Below, one piece after another: positions 1-6,891 of a DNA stretch of 6,891 nucleotides. Source of the stretch: an uncultured Planctomycetaceae bacterium (lineage in GTDB: Bacteria; Planctomycetota; Planctomycetia; Pirellulales; UBA1268). The stretch's first letter is position 1. Each line of letters starts with the position of its first letter. The stretch is from NCBI GenBank assembly GCA_903949225.1, contig CAJAYZ010000746.1:1-6891 (forward strand), read 5' to 3'. A program made the translations under genes and the position numbers. The notes under the pieces are model-generated. The model was given only the letters and a program-made list of their open reading frames with translations. It was not told the origin of the DNA and did no database searches.

Positions 1-824
1 ATCCGTACCCCCGCGATTACCGTCCGGGGATCTACAAGTTCAAGAGCACCGAGCGGGCCGACAAGCCGACCCATGCCGACATGACGCGGATCCTCAAGAA
101 CGGGATTCCGGGCACGTCAATGCCGTCGTTTGCGCTGTTGAGCGAGACCCAGATCGATGCCCTCGTCGAGTACGTCAAATATCTCTCGATTCGCGGCGAG
201 ACGGAACTGGGCCTGATGCGGGCCTACTTCGAACTCGACGACGACGCGCAGGGCAAACTGCCCGAAACCCGCGAGTTCCTTGTGGGTGAGGTCCTCGAGC
301 CCGTCGCCGAGAAATGGAAGACTGCGGCCGACGCACTGATTCCAGTGCCCGAGATGCCGGCAGACATCGACATGGTGTCGTCGATCGCCAAGGGGCGTGA
401 GCTGTTCTATGGCGACAAGGCAAATTGCGTGAAGTGCCACGGCCCGACGGGAATGGGCGACGGGCAGGCCAACGACTACGACGACTGGAACAAGACCATC
501 GTCGAGTGGACGAAGGAGGTTGTCGGCACCGACGACAAGCAGTGGGCCAACCGGGCCCACCAGGTCCTTGACGGTGACTCCCTCGAACCGCGGACGATTC
601 CTCCCCGCAACCTCCGCCGCGGCATCTACCGCGGCGGACGCCGCCCGCTCGATATCTACTACCGGATCCACGCCGGGATCAACGGCGCCCCGATGCCCGC
701 AGCCAAGGGGACGATTCCGCCGGAGGACATCTGGCACATCGTCAACTACGTCCGCTCACTCCCCTATGAACTCGACGGCGAGCTTGGAGCCGACCGTCCG
801 ATGGTCGCCCGCGACCGGTTCTGA
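1..824 (+). CDS. Di-heme c-type cytochrome, 5' partial
   Basis: Likely a periplasmic electron carrier or donor to the oxidase encoded next. The frame is already open at base 3 and runs to a TGA at 822-824, so the true start, the signal peptide and the first heme-binding CXXCH lie left of the window; the internal ATG at 81 is only the first Met, not a believable start. Two cytochrome c domains are visible. The tail of domain 1 has a PYPRDYRPG segment, then GIPGTSMPSF with the probable axial Met (codon 120-122), then a closing helix. Domain 2 has CVKCH (426-440) followed by GPTGMGDG, a later PPRNLRRGIYRGG segment and GAPMPA with the probable axial Met (codon 693-695), then another closing helix (EDIWHIVNYVRSL). 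The parallel motif order suggests a tandem domain duplication. A roughly 45-residue stretch rich in Asp and Trp separates CVKCH from the Pro-Arg segment of domain 2. It lies 66 bases before coxB, same strand and same frame. It could be an extended cytochrome subunit of a quinol-oxidising complex (for example Alternative Complex III) encoded further left; that is inference. Confidence 0.9.
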   Translation, partial: PYPRDYRPGIYKFKSTERADKPTHADMTRILKNGIPGTSMPSFALLSETQIDALVEYVKYLSIRGETELGLMRAYFELDDDAQGKLPETREFLVGEVLEPVAEKWKTAADALIPVPEMPADIDMVSSIAKGRELFYGDKANCVKCHGPTGMGDGQANDYDDWNKTIVEWTKEVVGTDDKQWANRAHQVLDGDSLEPRTIPPRNLRRGIYRGGRRPLDIYYRIHAGINGAPMPAAKGTIPPEDIWHIVNYVRSLPYELDGELGADRPMVARDRF

Positions 825-877
825 TCCTCGCCGACGCCCTCAAGACCACCTCACTCAAAGCCACCTACCCAGCCAGC

Positions 878-881
878 GGAG
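878..881 (+). promoter_or_regulatory. Ribosome binding site of coxB
   Basis: GGAG lies nine bases before the GTG at 891. It supports that non-ATG start. The same frame contains no other ATG, GTG or TTG between the upstream TGA at 822-824 and 891, so this start is effectively forced. Confidence 0.6.
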
Positions 882-1876
882 CAGACGGCCGTGGACCACG
901 ACAATCGCGATCGCAATGCCGGTTCAGGCGGGTCTCCTCCGGGAAAGACCCCGGGCGATTCCTGGGCCGACGGCTTGCCCAAGGGCCGCCGCTGGAGCGG
1001 GATTGCCTGGAGCCTGTTGTTCCTCCTTGTCCCGGTCCTCGGTACTGCCACCTTCGTGATCGCGCCGTACTACGACCACTGGCTCCCGAAGGACGTCTCG
1101 GTTCACGGCAAGTCGATCGACGGCCTCTTCTATTTCATTCTTGTGCTCACCGGCGTCGTCTTCCTTGCGACCGAATTGATCCTGTTTTGGTTCATGTGGA
1201 AGTATGACGCCGCAGCTTCCTCGAAGCCGGCCACCTACATCCACGGGAGCCATACCCTCGAGGTGGTGTGGACGATCATCCCCGCGGCGACGATGCTCTT
1301 CCTCGCCATCTACCAGATGAACACCTGGGCCGACGTGAAGATGCGCAGGCCCCGGATGGCCCCCTCGGTGGAGGTCGTGGCCCGTCAGTTCGAATGGCGG
1401 CTCCGTTACCCGGGCCGCGACGAAACGCTCGGCACCGAAGACGACCTGTTCGTCGTCAACGACCTCCATGTGCCGATTGACGAAGATTTCCTTGTTCAGC
1501 TCAAGAGCATGGACGTTCTCCACAGCTTCTTTCTGCCGAACTTCCGCGTGAAGCAGGATGCCGTCCCTGGCATGAAGATACCGGTGTGGTTCAAGGCGAC
1601 CGAGACGGGCACTTATGACATCGTCTGTGCCGAGGTCTGCGGCTGGGGCCACTACAAGATGAAGGGTCGGGTGACGGTCGAGTCGCGGGCCGACTTCAAC
1701 CGCTGGCTGGCCCGGATCGAAGCCGAACAGAAAGCGACCCAACGCGGCCCGGAAGAAATCCCCGTGGCCGCAGCAGACTGGCGATCCGCCGCCCCGGTCC
1801 GCGATCCACTCTCCCTCCACCAATCCACCCATCCACAGCCCCCGCCATCGAGCACCACCGTTCGGGCGAGTTATCC

Positions 1877-1881
1877 AGAGG
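1877..1881 (+). promoter_or_regulatory. Possible ribosome binding site of coxA
   Basis: AGAGG sits nine bases before the ATG at 1891. It is a modest match and lies inside the still-open coxB frame, so initiation at coxA would compete with ribosomes coming from coxB. Confidence 0.4.
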
Positions 1882-1890
1882 CCAACACCG

Positions 1891-3717
<1,827 letters not shown>

Positions 3718-3735
3718 TCGATTCCCCGACAGAGC

Positions 3736-4902
3736 GTGACGGCACCGTCCATGGCCAGCGCCACCATCGGCACATCATCCACCGCACGGTCGACGGTCAA
3801 TTGGCCGTGTGTCGTTGCGTGGATGCTCGTCGCGACGACGGCGCTGCTGCTGTCGTTCGGGGCGCTGGTCACGACCTACGACGCGGCGATGGCGGTGCCC
3901 GACTGGCCGGGGACGTTCGGCCACAACATGTTCCTCTATCCGCTCGTTGAGTGGTTCTGGGGGCCATGGGATCTTTTCCTCGAGCATGGTCATCGGCTCC
4001 TCGGGGCGACCGCCGGGATGCTCTCCCTTCTCCTCGCGGCCGTCACCTTCCGACGCGGTGCATCGCCGGCCGTGCGCTGGCTTGTGGTGGCGGCGGTGGT
4101 CCTCGTTGTCGTGCAGGGGGCGCTCGGCGGGCTCCGCGTCATCCTCGACGACAAGACGGTCGCCAAGGTCCATGCCTGCACCGGTCCGCTCTTCTTCGCC
4201 GTTGCCACGGCGACCGCTGTCCTGTCCGGACGGCGGGGCAGGGGGGATTTGTCGGCGTCGGCAACGGGGGAGCGGAGCAACCCGGTTGGGCAGGAAGCCC
4301 TTGTTGCCGTCGGGCCTGTGCATCTTCCGCTCCCATCGTGGGCGCTCGGAGCCTCGTTGCCGACGGCGTTGGCTGTGGCTGCCTACCTCCAACTTGTCGC
4401 CGGAGCCCAACTGCGGCACGCTGATGCCACGCTCGCCCCGTCGACCTTCCGCTGGATGGTGGCGATCCATCTGGCCGGTGCGGCGGCAGTCACCGTGCTT
4501 TCGGCATTGACGGTCATCGCTTGGCAACCGCACGAATCGCGTGTGGCGCGACGGTGGTCACTGGCAATCATGGCGATGGTGATGGGACAGTTGCTCCTCG
4601 GCGGCGGCGCTTGGCTGTTCACGTGGGGAATGCCCTCCTGGCTTCAGGATGCCTGGGCCCCCGCCGAGGCGGTGCTCGCGAGGAGTCCGCGTGGCGCTGC
4701 TGTGATCACGGGGCATGTGATTCTCGGGATGATGATTCTCGGGGCCGCTGTCGTGCTCGCGCTGGAGTGGGGCGGGGCCGATCGCCTCGAACGGATCGCC
4801 CGATTCGGACGCCAAGGCCTCAGGCGTCCTGATGGCACAGAGGCAAGATTCCTCCCCGCAGCCGCGGCCGTTCACCCGCGCTCCGAGCGAGGTGCCCGAT
4901 GA
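3736..4902 (+). CDS. ctaA: Heme A synthase (COX15/CtaA family)
   Basis: Membrane enzyme that oxidises the C8 methyl of heme O to a formyl group, giving heme A for subunit I. About eight hydrophobic helices are visible (near 24-46, 88-104, 113-133, 147-163, 205-225, 240-262, 272-295, 322-344), in the two four-helix halves typical of the family. The four expected heme-ligand His are present: H86 and H146 in the first half (EHGHR with E83, and VHACTG), H245 (AIHLAG) and H327 (GHVILG) in the second. Other family motifs are PDWPGTFG in the first outer loop and QGALGGLRV. The only cysteines are C25 and C148, both in helices, so the disulfide-type loop Cys pairs seen in some CtaA proteins are absent. 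A polar loop at about 164-203 and a basic tail at 350-388 are family-variable. The start is uncertain: GTG 3736 (18 bases after coxA) or ATG 3751, in frame, five residues shorter; neither has a good ribosome site. The stop overlaps the ctaB start. Confidence 0.93.
   Translation: MTAPSMASATIGTSSTARSTVNWPCVVAWMLVATTALLLSFGALVTTYDAAMAVPDWPGTFGHNMFLYPLVEWFWGPWDLFLEHGHRLLGATAGMLSLLLAAVTFRRGASPAVRWLVVAAVVLVVVQGALGGLRVILDDKTVAKVHACTGPLFFAVATATAVLSGRRGRGDLSASATGERSNPVGQEALVAVGPVHLPLPSWALGASLPTALAVAAYLQLVAGAQLRHADATLAPSTFRWMVAIHLAGAAAVTVLSALTVIAWQPHESRVARRWSLAIMAMVMGQLLLGGGAWLFTWGMPSWLQDAWAPAEAVLARSPRGAAVITGHVILGMMILGAAVVLALEWGGADRLERIARFGRQGLRRPDGTEARFLPAAAAVHPRSERGAR
4889..4894 (+). promoter_or_regulatory. 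Ribosome binding site of ctaB
   Basis: GAGGTG ends four bases before the ATG at 4899 (GAGG is six bases away). It is the best Shine-Dalgarno match in the window and lies inside the end of ctaA. It fixes the ctaB start at 4899 over the in-frame ATGs at 4917 and 4923. Confidence 0.65.
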
Positions 4903-5852
4903 CGTCGCCCTCCACGATGCCCATGACGGCCGACCCCACGCTCTCTCCCTCGGCCGGCGCCGTCGCTTCCACGGCAGCCGATGTCTCCCGGCTCATCCGT
5001 CCCAGGATCGCCGTTATGGTGCTTGCCACGGTCGCCACCGCGGCATGGCTGACGGCCGGACAGAGCCTCAATGGAGCGGCCTTGGCCGTCGTGCTCCTCG
5101 GTACGCTGCTCGTGGCGGCCAGTTCGAGCATCGCCAACCAGATCGTCGAGCGCGACACCGACCGTCTCATGCCGCGCACTGCCGCCCGTCCGCTCGTGAC
5201 CGGGCGGATGGGGGTCCGGGACGCTTGGATCCTTTCGGCGGGGCTGCTCGTTGCCGGACTGGTGATCACGGTCGCCGGCGGCGGATGGGCCGCGAGCGCT
5301 GCCTCGCTTTCGACCTGGTTGCTCTACGTGCTGGTGTACACACCGCTGAAGCGGGTAACGCCGCTCAACACAGCCGTCGGCGCCATCGCCGGGGCCCTCC
5401 CCGTGGCGATCGGATGGTGTGCCGCCGGCGGTCCGGGGCGACTCCTGGCAGGGGACGCCGCCAGCGGGATCGCCGCCGGTGCGTTGGCAACTGTCCTTTA
5501 CCTCTGGCAGTTCCCCCACTTCATGGCGATCGCCTGGCTCTACCGCCGGCAGTATTCCGATGCCGGTCTTAAGATGCTCACCGTTGTCGATCCGGGGGGC
5601 CTCCGAGCAGCGGGCCAAGCTCTGGCGGCGGCGCTCGCCATGGTGCCGGTAAGCCTACTTCTTGCCGTCCCCTCGGCGAGCGTCTGGATGTTCCTCGTGG
5701 CGGCCACCGCGTCGGTTGCCTACGTGGCGGCCACGATGCGGTTCGCGGTCGCCCGCGACGATGCCTCTGCTCGCGGCCTGCTCATGGTGTCACTCGCATC
5801 CCTCGCCGCCATTCTCGTCGCTGCGGTTGCCTGCGGCGGTCCACCGTCCTGA
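4899..5852 (+). CDS. ctaB: Heme O synthase (protoheme IX farnesyltransferase)
   Basis: UbiA-superfamily membrane prenyltransferase that attaches a farnesyl group to heme B, making heme O, the substrate of CtaA encoded just upstream. The 317-residue length suits the family. The first Asp-rich motif is N80-x3-E84-x3-D88 in NQIVERDTDRLMPRT, followed by ARPL. The second conserved block, YTPLKRVTPLNT at 147-158, leads into a GA-PVAIGW stretch. The third block, LWQFPHFMAIAWLYR at 202-216, carries the family's PHF (206-208) and a following QYSDAG. About eight to nine hydrophobic helices cover the rest. In the first motif E84 stands where CyoE has Asp, a conservative change. The ATG shares an ATGA with the ctaA stop (4 bases), so translation of the two heme enzymes is probably coupled and their amounts matched. 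The first 30 or so residues are a polar Ser/Thr/Pro/Ala stretch of no known role. CyoE (bo3 oxidase type) is the same family; context with ctaA favours the ctaB name. Confidence 0.95.
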   Translation: MTSPSTMPMTADPTLSPSAGAVASTAADVSRLIRPRIAVMVLATVATAAWLTAGQSLNGAALAVVLLGTLLVAASSSIANQIVERDTDRLMPRTAARPLVTGRMGVRDAWILSAGLLVAGLVITVAGGGWAASAASLSTWLLYVLVYTPLKRVTPLNTAVGAIAGALPVAIGWCAAGGPGRLLAGDAASGIAAGALATVLYLWQFPHFMAIAWLYRRQYSDAGLKMLTVVDPGGLRAAGQALAAALAMVPVSLLLAVPSASVWMFLVAATASVAYVAATMRFAVARDDASARGLLMVSLASLAAILVAAVACGGPPS

Positions 5853-5885
5853 TTCCCCCGATCACGCATGACGCGTCGCCGACGC

Positions 5886-5915
5886 GCTGCCTCACCCCTC
5901 GCTGCCTCACCTCTC
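5886..5915 (+). repeat. 15-bp tandem duplication before coxC
   Basis: GCTGCCTCACCCCTC (5886-5900) is followed directly by GCTGCCTCACCTCTC (5901-5915), 14 of 15 bases identical. If coxC started at the in-frame ATG 5868 the repeat would encode AASPL twice; if it starts at 5928 the repeat lies in the leader. No hairpin or known operator is apparent. Confidence 0.85.
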
Positions 5916-5927
5916 TCAGACAAGCCC

Positions 5928-6891
5928 ATGAACGCCTCCGCCCACTCGATCCCCCATGGCCACGACGATCGCGATGCCCATGGGCATGACGACCACGGGG
6001 CTGGCCACGGTCACATCGTGCTCCAGTACCAGCCCGGCCTGCCCCTTTCGAAGGGGAAGCTGATCATGTGGCTTTTCCTGTCGACGGAGATCATGTTTTT
6101 CGCAGCGCTACTCGGCAGCTATGTCGTGCTCCGGTTTGGTGCGGCCGTCTGGCCGAAGCCGCACCATGTTCATCTCAGTGAACCGATCGGCGCGTTCAAC
6201 ACCTTCGTGCTCATCTGCTCGAGCGTGACCATTGTCCTGGCGCTTGAGGCCGCCAAAGCCAACAAGGTGGCGATGGCGAAGAACTGGATGCTCGCCACCC
6301 TCCTCCTCGGATGTCTGTTTCTCGGGATCAAGGGCTACGAATACTCGGCGAAGTTCTCGCACGGCATCTACCCGGCCCAACCCCACAGCCGGATCTACGA
6401 AAAGCCCGATCTCTATTATGGCGCGGCCGTCCGTGCCAGGCTCGGCGAACCGGCGATCATCGAGCAACTTAAAAACCTCGACGACACCCCCGAAGAAAAG
6501 CTCTCGGGCGACGAGGCATCGGCCCGTCGCCGCCTCCAGAAGATCCGTCAGATGGTCGTCAGCCCCGACCAGCAACCGTTCGATCTTGCGGTCGTCGCTG
6601 ACCAGATCATGCCGCTGCCATCGGAAGGCACCGGCGGGCATGGGGGCCACACCGAGGGGCTCAACGACACCTTCCCATGGCTCCGCCTGCCGGCGGTGAT
6701 CCCGGGCGGGAACATGTGGGCCAGCACCTACTTCCTCCTCACTGGCTTCCACGCCATCCACGTCGCCGTCGGCCTCCTGGTGTTCGCGATCCTTCTCACC
6801 TTCCGACTCGACCGGAAGCGGGCCGGGATGATCGAGAACGCCGGCCTCTACTGGCACTTCGTCGACCTTGTCTGGATCTTCCTGTTCCCGC
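5928..6891 (+). CDS. coxC: Cytochrome c oxidase subunit III, 3' partial
   Basis: Subunit III stabilises the catalytic core and supports proton uptake into the D channel. The open frame gives 321 residues and is cut by the window edge just before the expected C-terminus. Five helices match helices III-VII of the seven-helix form, as in many bacterial enzymes: about 45-69 (with E54 in STEIMFF, the conserved buried Glu), 88-108, 119-137, 264-292 (TGFHAIHVAVG, H275 and H278) and 307 onward (AGLYWHFVDLVWIFLF). Two oddities: residues 5-29 are His/Asp-rich (eight His), and a polar, charged insert of roughly 115 residues (about 146-262) sits between the third and fourth helices, where typical subunits have a short loop. 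By the usual topology the His-rich end is cytoplasmic and the insert faces the periplasm. The ATG at 5928 lies 75 bases after ctaB; an in-frame ATG at 5868 (15 bases after ctaB) would add 20 residues rich in Arg, Ala, Ser and Pro. Neither has a clear ribosome site; I prefer 5928 because it begins directly at the His-rich leader. The family name ctaE is equivalent. Confidence 0.95.
   Translation, partial: MNASAHSIPHGHDDRDAHGHDDHGAGHGHIVLQYQPGLPLSKGKLIMWLFLSTEIMFFAALLGSYVVLRFGAAVWPKPHHVHLSEPIGAFNTFVLICSSVTIVLALEAAKANKVAMAKNWMLATLLLGCLFLGIKGYEYSAKFSHGIYPAQPHSRIYEKPDLYYGAAVRARLGEPAIIEQLKNLDDTPEEKLSGDEASARRRLQKIRQMVVSPDQQPFDLAVVADQIMPLPSEGTGGHGGHTEGLNDTFPWLRLPAVIPGGNMWASTYFLLTGFHAIHVAVGLLVFAILLTFRLDRKRAGMIENAGLYWHFVDLVWIFLFP

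Noticed and set aside
81..824. The cytochrome c gene starting at the ATG at 81
   Set aside because: The frame is open from base 3 and the upstream codons (PYPRDYRPG and following) continue cytochrome c-like sequence, so this Met is internal.
825..890. Gap between the cytochrome c gene and coxB, inspected for a promoter or terminator
   Set aside because: No convincing -10/-35 pair, inverted repeat or T run is visible; only the GGAG before coxB stands out.
6108..6857. A 249-codon minus-strand frame at the right edge
   Set aside because: It lies opposite coxC, whose + strand frame shows clear subunit III helices. The + strand gene is merely unclosed because the window ends.

Overview
The window is a GC-rich, single-strand block of respiratory genes and looks like one bacterial operon for an aa3-type (heme-copper, A-family) cytochrome c oxidase plus the two enzymes that make its heme A. 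The best guess for the host is a member of the Planctomycetota. The reasons are the motif styles: a paired-domain cytochrome c with a PYPRDYRPG-type segment, a CtaA with PDWPGTFGHNMFLYPL and EHGHR, and a His-rich five-helix subunit III. This rests on recalled family appearance, not on a search. The high GC, scarce strong Shine-Dalgarno sites and mixed GTG/ATG starts fit but prove nothing.

Layout, all on the + strand: (1) the 3' part of a di-heme cytochrome c (1-824, start outside the window); (2) coxB, subunit II with a complete CuA site (GTG at 891); (3) coxA, the catalytic subunit I (1891-3717); (4) ctaA, heme A synthase (3736-4902); (5) ctaB, heme O synthase (4899-5852, ATGA overlap with ctaA); (6) coxC, subunit III (from 5928, alternative start 5868), cut by the right edge just before its end. 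Gaps between genes are 66, 18 and 75 bases. No stretch over 300 bases lacks a gene, and I see no tRNA, rRNA, CRISPR array, insertion sequence, convincing promoter or terminator.

How the genes work together: electrons from a quinol-oxidising complex not seen here would reach a periplasmic c-type cytochrome, possibly the di-heme protein at the left edge. They would then pass to CuA on subunit II, to heme a and to the heme a3/CuB centre in subunit I, where O2 is reduced and protons are pumped. CtaB farnesylates heme B to heme O and CtaA oxidises heme O to heme A, so the operon makes both the apo-subunits and their special cofactor.

I found no undescribed system; this is core metabolism. Points worth a second look: coxB has no stop codon before coxA and its frame runs 365 bases into it; subunit I has the A2-type YSHPAV proton-channel motif instead of HPEV; subunit III carries a roughly 115-residue polar insert between its third and fourth visible helices; CtaA lacks the loop cysteine pairs; and a perfect-phase 15-bp tandem duplication lies just before the preferred coxC start.
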